53,790 nt of DNA from Actinomyces oris. GTDB taxonomy: Bacteria > Actinomycetota > Actinomycetes > Actinomycetales > Actinomycetaceae. Below, piece after piece: positions 34,604 to 43,164 of the stretch. The notes under the pieces were generated by a model that was not told the origin of the DNA, ran no database searches, and saw only the letters and a list, made by a program, of their open reading frames with translations. The stretch lies in NCBI RefSeq assembly GCF_001937665.1, contig NZ_MSKL01000018.1, forward strand, positions 1 to 53,790, written 5' to 3'. How positions within the stretch are numbered: the first letter of the stretch is position 1; each line of letters starts with the position of its first letter. The position numbers and the translations under genes were made by a program.

Positions 34604-35788
34604 ATGCCCAGCCCAACCCTGTCCGACCTGTCCCCGGAGACACTCAACCTGCTGAAGACCCAGACAATCGAGCTGCCCAGCTGGGCCTTCGGCAACTCAG
34701 GCACTCGTTTCCGCGTCTTCACCACCGCAGGCGTCCCCCGTGACCCGTACGAGAAGATCGACGACGTCGCTCAGGTCAACGCCTTCACCGGCATCACCCC
34801 TCGAGTCTCCCTTCACATCCCGTGGGACAAGACCGACGACTACGACGCCCTTCGCCGGCACGCCGAGGACCGCGGTATTCGGATCGGGACGATCAACTCC
34901 AACGTGTTCCAGGACGAGGACTACAAGCTCGGCAGTCTGACCAATCCTGATGAGCGGGTTCGTGCCAAGGCGATCGCCCATCACCTGGAGTGCATTGACA
35001 TCATGCGGGCCACCGGCGCCCCGGCACTGAAGATCTGGTTACCGGACGGAACGAACTACCCCGGCCAGGACTCCATCCGCGAGCGCCAGGACCGACTTGC
35101 CGACTCCTTGTCCGAGATCTACGCGGCGCTCGACGACGACCAGCTTCTTGTCCTGGAGTACAAGTTCTTCGAGCCCGCCTTCTACCACACTGACGTGCCG
35201 GACTGGGGGACCAGCCTCGTCCACTGCCTTTCCCTCGGCGAGCGAGCCAAGGTGGTGCTGGACACCGGGCACCACGCACCAGGAACGAATATCGAGTTCA
35301 TCGTCGCCCAGCTGGTCCGCCTGGGACGTCTGGGAGCCTTCGACTTCAACTCACGCTTCTACGCCGACGACGACCTCATTGTTGGGGCGGCCGATCCCTA
35401 TCAGCTCTTCCGCATCATGAACGAGATCATCGCCGCCGGGGCGCTGGCACCTGACTCCGGTGTCAACTTCATGCTCGATCAGTGCCACAACCTGGAGGAG
35501 AAGATTCCCGGAGAGATCCGTTCGGCGACCAATGTCCAGGAGGCCACTGCCAAGGCGCTGCTGGTGGACCGGGAGGCCCTGAAGGCGGCTCAGCTGGCCG
35601 GCAACGTCCTGGAGGCCAACGACATCTTCATCGATGCCTTCAACACCGACGTGCGACCGATGCTCGCCGAGCTGCGAGAGTCCCAGGGACTGGCACCCGA
35701 TCCGATGCGGGCCTTCCTCGATTCCGGGTACCTCGAACGCATCCGCTCGGAGCGCGTCGGAGGCAACGCCGCGGGTTGGGGGGCCTGA
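34604..35788 (+). CDS. rhaI: L-rhamnose isomerase, RhaI type
   Basis: 394 residues. The TIM-barrel isomerase carries metal-ligand regions LEYKFFEPAFYH, VVLDTGHH and FDFNSRFYADDD. The sequence fits the RhaI/Pseudomonas-type L-rhamnose isomerase rather than E. coli RhaA, from my recall of these families. It converts L-rhamnose to L-rhamnulose. ACAGGAACGGAGAACC precedes ATG 34604. It is followed 105 bases later by the kinase gene. Confidence 0.9.
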   Translation: MPSPTLSDLSPETLNLLKTQTIELPSWAFGNSGTRFRVFTTAGVPRDPYEKIDDVAQVNAFTGITPRVSLHIPWDKTDDYDALRRHAEDRGIRIGTINSNVFQDEDYKLGSLTNPDERVRAKAIAHHLECIDIMRATGAPALKIWLPDGTNYPGQDSIRERQDRLADSLSEIYAALDDDQLLVLEYKFFEPAFYHTDVPDWGTSLVHCLSLGERAKVVLDTGHHAPGTNIEFIVAQLVRLGRLGAFDFNSRFYADDDLIVGAADPYQLFRIMNEIIAAGALAPDSGVNFMLDQCHNLEEKIPGEIRSATNVQEATAKALLVDREALKAAQLAGNVLEANDIFIDAFNTDVRPMLAELRESQGLAPDPMRAFLDSGYLERIRSERVGGNAAGWGA

Positions 35789-35893
35789 GTCCCTGACGGA
35801 TCTGGAGCGGGGCAGGCGGCTCCCCTGCCCCGCCCGATCGGTTCCAGGCCCTCCCGGATCCACTCCTGACACCAACCTCCGAAAGGTTCTCTC

Positions 35894-37420
35894 ATGCCCG
35901 ACGCCACTCCCGTCCACATCGGTGCGGTGGACCTCGGCGCCTCCTCCGGACGCGTCATGGTCGGCACCATCGCCGACGGACACCTCTCCCTCACCGAGAT
36001 CCGCCGTTTCTCGAACAGCGTCGTCCCTGTACCTACCAGTGACGGCGAGCGTCTGTTCTGGGACGTGCTCCACCTGTGGAACGAGGTACGCCAGGGGCTG
36101 CTCACCGCTGTTCGCAGTGTCGGCCCTCTTTCCGCGATCGGCATCGACACCTGGGCGGTGGACTACGGGCTGGTCAATTCCTCCGGCGCGTTGTCCACCC
36201 AGGTCCACGCCTACCGCTCAGCACGCACCCAGGGGGTTCCCGAACAGGTCTTCGCCAGGATCCCCGCGCAGGAGGTCTACGCCATCAACGGGCTGCAGGT
36301 GCAGGACTTCAACACATTGTTCCAGCTCATGGCCCAGGAACGAGACGACGGCTTACCTCGAGAGCCTGACGGCACCAACACCCACACCTTGCTGCTCCTG
36401 CCGGATCTTCTCGCCTGCTTCCTCACCGGCAAGCGGATCGCCGAGGTGACCAATGCATCGACCACCGGACTGGTTGATGCATGCCGCAGGACCTGGTCCC
36501 TTCCCCTGCTGAAGCGCCTGCGCACGGAGATCGGTCTCGACCTGGATGATCTCCTTCCTGACATCATCGAGCCGGGAACCGTCATCGGAACAGTTCGGCC
36601 CGAGGCGGCGGACATCGTCGGCCCTGACGGGAGGCCCACTCCCGTCATCGCTGTCGGCAGCCACGACACGGCCTCAGCAGTCGTCTCCGTGCCGGCCACG
36701 GACTCCGACTTCGCCTACATCTCCTGTGGAACCTGGTCGTTGGTCGGCCTGGAGCTTGACGAGCCGGTGCTCACTGAGGCCTCTCGGGCTGCCAACTTCA
36801 CCAATGAGCTCGGTGTCGACCACACCGTTCGCTATCTCAAGAACATTATGGGGCTCTGGGTTCTCAACGAGGCCGTTCGCACCTGGCACGGCCAGGGCAT
36901 GGAGATCGCCCTGCCTGAGGCCGACGCCGCCGCGGCAGACGCCGAGCCGTTACGAACCGTCGTCGATATCAATGATGCCTCCTTCTACAGTCCCGGCGAC
37001 ATGGCGGCGCGCATTGATGAAGCCGCGCACGCCACCGGACAGCCGTGTCCTCGAGATATCGGGGAGTACATCCGCTGCATCAATGACTCCCTCGCCCTGG
37101 CCTACCGCCGCGCGGTGCGCCAGGCGGTGGAGCTCTCGGGGCGAGATGTGAAGGTGCTGCACATCATCGGCGGTGGTATCCGCAACCGGCTTCTGTGTCA
37201 GCTTGCCGCCGACGCAACCGGGCTCCCCGTGCTAGCCGGCCCTGCAGAGGGCACGGCCCTGGGAAACATTGTCATCGCCGCTCGAGGAGCCGGTGTGATC
37301 GACGGAGATCTGAGCGACCTACGGCGCCTGATCCGTAGCTCAAGTCGGCTGACGCGGTACACGCCCAACCTCGACGCCTCCTCCGACTGGGATGACGTAG
37401 AACGTCATCTCTTCGGCTGA
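35894..37420 (+). CDS. rhaB: rhamnulokinase
   Basis: 508 residues of the FGGY/ASKHA carbohydrate-kinase fold. The phosphate loop is AVDLGASSGRVMVG near the N-terminus; GIDTWAVDYGLV, VGSHDTASAV and SCGTWSLVG carry the catalytic region; IIGGGIRNRLLCQLAAD is the adenosine motif. It phosphorylates L-rhamnulose at O-1. A GAAAGG site precedes ATG 35894. Position between isomerase and aldolase genes confirms the pathway. Confidence 0.94.
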   Translation: MPDATPVHIGAVDLGASSGRVMVGTIADGHLSLTEIRRFSNSVVPVPTSDGERLFWDVLHLWNEVRQGLLTAVRSVGPLSAIGIDTWAVDYGLVNSSGALSTQVHAYRSARTQGVPEQVFARIPAQEVYAINGLQVQDFNTLFQLMAQERDDGLPREPDGTNTHTLLLLPDLLACFLTGKRIAEVTNASTTGLVDACRRTWSLPLLKRLRTEIGLDLDDLLPDIIEPGTVIGTVRPEAADIVGPDGRPTPVIAVGSHDTASAVVSVPATDSDFAYISCGTWSLVGLELDEPVLTEASRAANFTNELGVDHTVRYLKNIMGLWVLNEAVRTWHGQGMEIALPEADAAAADAEPLRTVVDINDASFYSPGDMAARIDEAAHATGQPCPRDIGEYIRCINDSLALAYRRAVRQAVELSGRDVKVLHIIGGGIRNRLLCQLAADATGLPVLAGPAEGTALGNIVIAARGAGVIDGDLSDLRRLIRSSSRLTRYTPNLDASSDWDDVERHLFG

Positions 37421-37479
37421 TCCGCGCCCGACCAGCATCCCTCCGCACGAGAAAACACACGACTGGAGACAACAGAACC

Positions 37480-38319
37480 ATGACTACTCAGAAGACCACT
37501 CACCTGACTCTGGATAAGATCCTTGCGCGAATAGGGGCCGCCGGACTCCGGCTGGATCATATGAACGCCGTTGAGGCAGGTGCTGGCAATATCTCGGTAT
37601 CGGTCACCGCAGACGCCGACGAACTGGGTCTGGCCGAGCACCTTCCACAAGCACATCCTGGTACGAAGCTGCCACTGCCGGCTCCGGCGCTAGCCGGCCG
37701 GACAGTCTTCGTCACCGGCTCAGGATGCCGCCTACGCGACATTGCCGGTGCGCCCGAGGCGAATGTGTCCGCTTTCGTAATCGACGATGGCGGAGCCACC
37801 GGTACCTGGTACACCCACCCGAAGCGGGAGTACCTGAGGCCGACGAGCGAGTTCAACTCCCATCTGGCCGTCCATAACGATCAGGTTGAGCGGCGCGCCG
37901 TGGGCTTTCAATCCGTCATCCACGCCCAGCCCCCTTACCTGGTCCAGCTGTCCCACATGAGAGATATCCGTAGCACCAAGGAGCTCAACCGCCGCATCCT
38001 GCGGTGGGAGCCGGAGACGATCGTTCAGCTGCCGTCTGGCATTGAGGTGCTCGACTTCATGGTCCCCGGCTCTCAGATGCTGATGGAAAGCACTGTGAAG
38101 GCCTTGCGCGATCACGTCATGGTCATGTGGTCCAAGCACGGGGTCATGGTGCGCTCCGATACCGACCCCTTGGCCGCCGTCGACAAGGTGGAGTATGCCG
38201 AGACCGGCGCCATGTACGAGGTCCGCAACCTCATGACGGGAGGTCTCGGTGAGGGGGTTACCACCGATGAACTGCGCGCGGTTGCCAGAGCATTCAATGT
38301 TCCGACCGACCTTCTCTGA
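37480..38319 (+). CDS. rhaD: L-rhamnulose-1-phosphate aldolase
   Basis: 279 residues of the class II aldolase family. It splits rhamnulose 1-phosphate into dihydroxyacetone phosphate and L-lactaldehyde. Family features include NAVEAGAGNISV, FVTGSGCRLRDI, SEFNSHLAVH and VMWSKHGVMVR. In E. coli RhaD the zinc ligands include the pair HxH in VIHCH; here the segment reads VIHAQPPYL, so the second histidine is glutamine. The later SKHG histidine is kept. This may define a RhaD subgroup. The gene ends the operon; no lactaldehyde dehydrogenase or reductase gene follows. Confidence 0.92.
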   Translation: MTTQKTTHLTLDKILARIGAAGLRLDHMNAVEAGAGNISVSVTADADELGLAEHLPQAHPGTKLPLPAPALAGRTVFVTGSGCRLRDIAGAPEANVSAFVIDDGGATGTWYTHPKREYLRPTSEFNSHLAVHNDQVERRAVGFQSVIHAQPPYLVQLSHMRDIRSTKELNRRILRWEPETIVQLPSGIEVLDFMVPGSQMLMESTVKALRDHVMVMWSKHGVMVRSDTDPLAAVDKVEYAETGAMYEVRNLMTGGLGEGVTTDELRAVARAFNVPTDLL

Positions 38320-38804
38320 CGTCATCACGTCGATCTGACCACAGTGGCGTCTCATGACTTCTGAGCGATGATGAGCGCCCCACTCCACTAGGAAGACTCT
38401 TGACTCACTGAAACGACCCGACCGCGATTTTCCCAGATTTTTCCCAGGATTCTGTCCCTCGTCTTCACAGGGTAAGGGCGTTACATAGTCATCACCGCCG
38501 GACAGGGACGGTCTCGAGGGTTGGGGAGCCCAGTGACAGATCGCGACTCTGAGATGGTGTCGGGTCATAGGGAGCCCGGCGTCGCCGCTCCGGCGAAGGA
38601 GGAACCTCCTCCTCGGGTGCATGGGACCCCGGGTTGCAGGTGGGACCTCGCGAGGCTTGGGCCCGCGGTTCGGACTTCCGAACCGCGGGCCGAGTCCTTT
38701 CTCAGCCCCGCTGGCACACCCTCCCTGGCTTCTCCTGTCCCACCCTCGCGCTATCAGAGAATTCGTAGAGACCACGGCGGACGAGGTACGCCAGGATAGG
38801 ACGC
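38320..38804 (+). other. 485-bp intergenic region, candidate non-coding RNA
   Basis: No convincing coding frame is present. From about 38500 the plus strand has several GC-rich complementary segments (for example AGGAG-GAAC-CTCCT near 38600) and ends in a strong terminator (38660-38691), which is more than 340 bases from the rhaD stop. A CTGAAACG half-site like the rhamnose operator lies near 38407. The layout suits an independent structured RNA, but I recognise no known RNA family. Confidence 0.35.
38660..38691 (+). terminator. strong hairpin terminator
   Basis: A 14-bp perfect stem, GGCCCGCGGTTCGG and complement, with loop ACTT is followed by GAGTCCTTTCT, a modest T-rich tail on the plus strand. 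Confidence 0.8.
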
Positions 38805-39224
38805 ATGACCGACTCAGCACAGCCCGTCTTCTCCCGCCGCTCCACCGCTCGCGTGAGCACGGACCGCCCTTCGCGCTACGGCAAGCAGCTGGCCGCTCAC
38901 ATGGGCCGCAAGATCACCAGCTCGTGGGATGAGGCCGCCCAGGCCGGTTCCCTGACCTTCGACCGCGAGGGGACGACCACCGGCGTCGTCGGGCTCTCCT
39001 GTCATGAGGGCGTCCTCCAACTCGACCTGGCCGCCGACGACGAGCACCTCGAGCGCCTCGAGCAGGTCACCGGAATCCACCTGGCCCGTTTCGGCGCCAA
39101 GGAGGGCCTCGTCGTGAGCTGGATCCGTCAGGACGGGACCCCGGGCACCACCCAGGGGCCGCTGACTCCGGAGGATCTGGAACGCATGCGTGCCGAGCGC
39201 GAGGCCCGCCAGGCCTCATCCTGA
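38805..39224 (+). CDS. DUF2218-domain protein
   Basis: 139 residues, the usual size for DUF2218. The N-terminal core is typical: ARVSTDRPSRYGKQLAAHMGRKI followed by LTFDREGTTTGVV (quoted in part), then a repeat-like region ending LARFGAKEGLVVSW. The C-terminal 25 residues are charged. DUF2218 proteins often accompany iron or siderophore genes elsewhere, but there is no such context here, so no function is assigned. Confidence 0.82.
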   Translation: MTDSAQPVFSRRSTARVSTDRPSRYGKQLAAHMGRKITSSWDEAAQAGSLTFDREGTTTGVVGLSCHEGVLQLDLAADDEHLERLEQVTGIHLARFGAKEGLVVSWIRQDGTPGTTQGPLTPEDLERMRAEREARQASS

Positions 39225-39232
39225 TGAAGCAT

Positions 39233-39285
39233 CGCGCGTTCGTAGGGCAGGTCGCGCGTTCGCACCCTATAACCCTCGAACGCGA
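39233..39285. terminator. repeat and hairpin between convergent DUF2218 and UMF1 genes
   Basis: CGCGCGTTCG occurs twice (39233-39242 and 39253-39262). Both copies can pair with CGAACGCG at 39277-39284; the first pairs over about 12 bases through TAGGG/CCCT with one bulge. The alternative pairings may give a bidirectional terminator or mutually exclusive stems. Confidence 0.5.
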
Positions 39286-39315
39286 GCCCTCAGGTACGAC
39301 CCCGACGGCGGCTGC

Positions 39316-40761
39316 CTACGCGGCCGTCTCCTCGTCGGCGACGGGGTTGCCCACGCGCAGCATGAGGAGCAGACCGGTGGCCAGCACGGCGACGATCCCG
39401 AGGATCCCCCAGTAGTTCGCGCCCGGACCGACGATGCGCGTCCCCAGGTAGATGAAGATGCCGTACATCGCGGGCGCCATGAAGGAGACCGCGCGCCCGG
39501 TCGTCGCGTAGAGGCCGAAGATCTCTCCTTCCTGACCCTCCGGGATGAGGCGGGCCAGGAAGGACCGGGCGGCCGACTGGGCCGGCCCCACGCAGGCCGA
39601 CAGGAGCAGGCCCAGCACCCAGAAGGCCACGGTCCCGGCGGTGTGCAGGAAGAACACCAGCAGTCCGGCCACCACCAGGATGATGAGGCTGGCCATGATG
39701 ACGTTGCGCGGGCCGAAGCGGTCATCGAGCCGCCCGGCCCAGATGGTGGCGATACCGGCCACGATGTTGGCCACGATGGCGAAGATGATGACGTCGCCCG
39801 ATGAGAAGCCGAAGGTGTTCTGGGCGATGATGCCGCCGTAGGTGAAGACCCCTGCCAGCCCGTCCCGGAAGACGGCGGCGGCCAGCAGGAACCACAGCAG
39901 GCGCGGCTGGAGGTGGTGCAGCTGGAGCAGGGTGCGCCACAGCAGCTTGTAGGACGTCAGGATCGACTCCTTGTGCCTGCCCTGATGGGAGACGGCCTCC
40001 TCCGGCTCAGCCTCCATGGCGGCCCGGTCTCGTCCCGGTTCAGCAGTCACCATCCCCTCACCGACCTCCGTGACGTCCTCGGCGCTGGAGCGCCCAAGGC
40101 TGCGGGAGCGGTTGATGAGGACGGGAAGGGCGGACACACCGAACCAGGCCGCCGCCACCAGCATGGCGACACGCACCCCCATCCCGCTTCCAGCGGCGAA
40201 GGAGATCAGGGGGCTCGGCCCCACGAGGGCGACGTAGAGGATGAGCAGCAGGACGATGCCGCCGAGGTAGCCCATCCCCCACCCCAGGCCACTGACGGCA
40301 CCGATGCGGTCCTTGGAGGCCAGGTGGTTGAGGATGGCGTTGTAGTTGACCGAGGCCAGCTCGAAGAAGATGTTGCCGAGTCCCAGCAGGACGATGCCGA
40401 GCCACAGGTAGCCGGGCTCAGGTCGCACCAGGAACAGAGCAGCCGAGACCACTACCACCACCGCGGTGTAGCCCCCGAGCCAGAAGACGGTTCGCCCGCC
40501 TCTGTCAGAGCGCTGCCCGGTCACCGGCGCCAGCAGGGCGATGAACAGACCGGCGATGGCCAGGCCGATGGACAGCGCCGACTCGTTGTCCGCCTTGGCC
40601 CCGAAGGAGTCACTGACCAGGTAGACGGTGAAGACGAAGGTGGTGATAACCGCGTTGAAGGCCGCCGACCCCCAGTCCCACAGGCCCCAGGCGATGACGG
40701 GCCAGGACAGGAGCCGGGTGCTGGAGCCGGCCTGCGTCGGAGCAGTCACTGTCGTGCTCAT
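39316..40761 (-). CDS. UMF1-type (Atg22-like) MFS transporter
   Basis: 481 residues with 12 predicted membrane segments. The start (VIAWGLWDWGSAAFNAVITTFVF, quoted in part) and GYLGGIVLL region match the UMF1/Atg22-like group, whose yeast member exports amino acids from the vacuole. A long charged loop (about 215-275) separates the two halves. Substrate is unknown. The gene is transcribed alone and converges on the DUF2218 gene. Confidence 0.85.
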   Translation of the reverse strand: MSTTVTAPTQAGSSTRLLSWPVIAWGLWDWGSAAFNAVITTFVFTVYLVSDSFGAKADNESALSIGLAIAGLFIALLAPVTGQRSDRGGRTVFWLGGYTAVVVVVSAALFLVRPEPGYLWLGIVLLGLGNIFFELASVNYNAILNHLASKDRIGAVSGLGWGMGYLGGIVLLLILYVALVGPSPLISFAAGSGMGVRVAMLVAAAWFGVSALPVLINRSRSLGRSSAEDVTEVGEGMVTAEPGRDRAAMEAEPEEAVSHQGRHKESILTSYKLLWRTLLQLHHLQPRLLWFLLAAAVFRDGLAGVFTYGGIIAQNTFGFSSGDVIIFAIVANIVAGIATIWAGRLDDRFGPRNVIMASLIILVVAGLLVFFLHTAGTVAFWVLGLLLSACVGPAQSAARSFLARLIPEGQEGEIFGLYATTGRAVSFMAPAMYGIFIYLGTRIVGPGANYWGILGIVAVLATGLLLMLRVGNPVADEETAA

Positions 40762-40822
40762 GGAAGAGACGATAGAACCATCCGGGCCGGTGAAGGTACC
40801 GAAAGGGGAACAGACCTGATAG

Positions 40823-41668
40823 TCAGTTCTCCCCGTTCCCCTCGGCGGGGCGACTCCTCTGAGCGGGCCGCTGCTCCAGGAGCAGCTCGGCCAGCGCCAG
40901 ATCCATCGGCGTGGTCACCTTCATGGCGCGCTCGTCGCCGGGAACGACGACGACGCTGCCGCCACTGGCCTCAACGAGGCCCGCGTCGTCGGAGGCGGCG
41001 AGCGCCTCGTCTCCGGCCCGCGCTGCCCCGGCACGATGGGCCGCGACGAGCACGGAGGTCGCGAAGGCCTGGGGGGTCTGGACCGCCCGGAGCCGGTCCC
41101 GCCGGGGGGTGCCGACGACGGGCTCGGGCTCCCCCTCCTGGCGGGCCTCGACCTCCTTGACGGTGTCGGTCACGGGCAGCGCCGGAACCACGGCCTCGTG
41201 TCCGGCTCGCACGGCGGCGATCACCCGCTGCGTCACCTCCGGCGGCGTCAGCGCCCGCGCGGCGTCGTGGACGACGACGACGTCGGCCTGCGGCACGGCG
41301 GCCAGGGCCGCCGCGAGCCCCAGGGCCACGGAGGCCTGCCTGGAACGGGGCGACCCGGCGACGACCTCGATACCGCCGCACCGGCCCGCCTCAGCCCCGG
41401 CTGATTCGTCCGACAGGCCCTCGAGCTCGACGCGGAAACGGTCGACCTCCTCGGCGGGGGCGGTGACGACGATGTGGCTGACGACGCCCGAGGCCATGAG
41501 TCCTGCCGCCGCCCGCCGCAGAAGGCTGACGCCACCCACCGGGACGAGGGCCTTGGCGACCCCGGCTCCCAGACGAGAACCGGAGCCCGCCGCAGTGAGA
41601 ACAGCGACCGCCCCACCCGGAGCGGAATCGGGCGGGGCGGATGATTGCGATGAAGGGCTGGTGCTCAC
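40823..41668 (-). CDS. ispD: 2-C-methyl-D-erythritol 4-phosphate cytidylyltransferase
   Basis: 281 residues from GTG 41668, with a disordered 18-residue start. The nucleotide-binding AAGSGSRLGAGVAKAL motif, VVVHDAARAL, RDRLRAVQTPQAF and SDDAGLVEA are all present. It forms CDP-methylerythritol in the non-mevalonate isoprenoid pathway. It lies 51 bases downstream of carD, a common actinobacterial pair. The ispF gene that usually follows is absent; a UMF1 transporter is next. Confidence 0.93.
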   Translation of the reverse strand: MSTSPSSQSSAPPDSAPGGAVAVLTAAGSGSRLGAGVAKALVPVGGVSLLRRAAAGLMASGVVSHIVVTAPAEEVDRFRVELEGLSDESAGAEAGRCGGIEVVAGSPRSRQASVALGLAAALAAVPQADVVVVHDAARALTPPEVTQRVIAAVRAGHEAVVPALPVTDTVKEVEARQEGEPEPVVGTPRRDRLRAVQTPQAFATSVLVAAHRAGAARAGDEALAASDDAGLVEASGGSVVVVPGDERAMKVTTPMDLALAELLLEQRPAQRSRPAEGNGEN

Positions 41669-41719
41669 GAGCAGGACGCTACCGCGTACCCGACGGCCTG
41701 AGCACGAGCGCTGCGCGAC

Positions 41720-42202
41720 CTAGGAGGCGAGGACCTCGTCCAGGCGGGACTCGGCCTCCTCCTCGGGAGTCTTCTGGGCCAAAGCCAGCTCGGAGACGAG
41801 AATCTGTCGGGCCTTGGCGAGCATGCGCTTCTCGCCTGCGGACAGACCGCGGTCCGTGTCACGACGGGAGAGGTCGCGCACGACCTCCGCGACCTTGATG
41901 ACATCCCCGGAGGCGATCTTCTCCTGATTGGCCTTGAAACGGCGAGACCAGTTCGTGGGCTCCTCGGTCAGCGGCGCTCGCAGCACCTCGAAGACCTTTT
42001 CCAAACCGGTCTCGTCAACCACGTCACGGACACCGATGAGCTCAACGCTTTCGGCGGGAACCAAGATGGTCAGGTCACCCTGGGCCACCTCGAGCTGCAG
42101 ATACGTCTTCTCCTCACCGCGTACCTTGCGTTGCCGGATATCAATGATCCGGGCGGCTCCGTGGTGCGGGTAGACGACAGTCTCACCGACTTCATAGGTC
42201 AT
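41720..42202 (-). CDS. carD: CarD-family transcription regulator
   Basis: 160 residues, full length for the family. The N-terminal RNA-polymerase-interaction domain reads [17 protein letters not shown] and continues to about residue 60. The C-terminal helical DNA-binding domain contains [13 protein letters not shown] and [16 protein letters not shown]. CarD binds the RNAP beta subunit and stabilises open promoter complexes, chiefly at rRNA promoters. ispD follows on the same strand. Confidence 0.95.
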   Translation of the reverse strand: MTYEVGETVVYPHHGAARIIDIRQRKVRGEEKTYLQLEVAQGDLTILVPAESVELIGVRDVVDETGLEKVFEVLRAPLTEEPTNWSRRFKANQEKIASGDVIKVAEVVRDLSRRDTDRGLSAGEKRMLAKARQILVSELALAQKTPEEEAESRLDEVLAS

Positions 42203-42345
42203 AAGGATGACTCTCCAGACTGGTTTGCGGACCTCTAGTTTATCAGGTCATTCCGCGCAAAGATCGGGGACGTATCTCACAGAGGTCACGTCGGGTGAGG
42301 CCTGGGACCGGGGTCGAAAACTCCGGTGTCACCCGCACACGCAGA

Positions 42346-43164
42346 TCAGTGCTCCGAGTCCCCATCCAGGCGATAGCCGAGTCCCCTGACCGTGGTGATA
42401 AGAACCGGTTTGGAGGCGTCCGACTCAATCCTGCCCCGGAGTCGTTTGACATGGACGTCCAGAGTTTTCGTGTCGCCCCCGTAATCGGGCCCCCACAGAC
42501 GCTCAATGATCTGGCTGCGGGTGAGCACGCGGCCGGGGTTTCGCAGAAACAGCTCCAGGAGCTCGAACTCCCGCAGCGGCATGGCGACCACCTCGCCGTC
42601 GACTCTGACCTCGTGCCGCTCGACGTCCATCCGCACCGGGCCGGCGCCCAGAACCGGTTCGGACTCGGGGGTGGCGGCGCGGCTACGGCGCAGAACCGCC
42701 TTGAGCCTGGCCAGGAGCTCCCGGTAGGAGTAGGGCTTGGTGACGTAGTCGTCGGCCCCGATCTCCAGGCCGACGATCTTGTCCAGCTCGGTGTCCTTGG
42801 CAGTGAGCATGATGACCGGCACGGAGGAGGTGCGCCGGATGCGCGTGCACACCTCGGTCCCGTCCAACCGCGGCAGCATGAGGTCCAGCAGGACCAGGTC
42901 GATGGGGCCGACACCACCGGGGCGCCGGGAGGCCTCGAAGATCTCGACGGCGCGCTGACCGTCCTCGGCCTCGACCACCTCGAAGCCGTCGCGCCGCAGG
43001 CCGAAGGCGAGCGGGTCGCGGAAGTTCTCCTCATCCTCGACCAGGAGGATTCGAATCGGACCGCTCACCGGCATCATCGGCGACGTGGCCGACGCACCGG
43101 AGGGGGCGACCGGCCCTGCACCCGCCCCAGTGCCCGACGCTGCGGAGTGCCCGGCCGGGCTCAT
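42346..43164 (-). CDS. regX3: response regulator of the OmpR/PhoB family, RegX3-like
   Basis: 272 residues. A Gly/Ala/Ser-rich N-terminal extension of about 35 precedes the receiver domain (ILLVEDEENFRDP), with the phospho-acceptor D94 in LLDLMLPRLDG and the conserved Lys in YVTKPYS. The C-terminal winged helix ends TVRGLGYRLDG. ATG 43164 overlaps the kinase stop as ATGA, which supports the long start, though ATG 43077 or 43074 would remove the extension. Next to SenX3-like kinase and opposite phoU, it should control the phosphate-starvation regulon. Confidence 0.9.
   Translation of the reverse strand: MSPAGHSAASGTGAGAGPVAPSGASATSPMMPVSGPIRILLVEDEENFRDPLAFGLRRDGFEVVEAEDGQRAVEIFEASRRPGGVGPIDLVLLDLMLPRLDGTEVCTRIRRTSSVPVIMLTAKDTELDKIVGLEIGADDYVTKPYSYRELLARLKAVLRRSRAATPESEPVLGAGPVRMDVERHEVRVDGEVVAMPLREFELLELFLRNPGRVLTRSQIIERLWGPDYGGDTKTLDVHVKRLRGRIESDASKPVLITTVRGLGYRLDGDSEH

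Noticed and set aside
38500-38700. Known RNA families (SRP RNA, RNase P RNA, tmRNA, c-di-AMP or cobalamin riboswitch) downstream of rhaD
   Set aside because: None of the diagnostic sequence blocks of these families could be found.
39913-41160. Plus-strand frame opposite the UMF1 transporter and ispD
   Set aside because: Antisense of two recognised genes, with no ribosome site and no domain.
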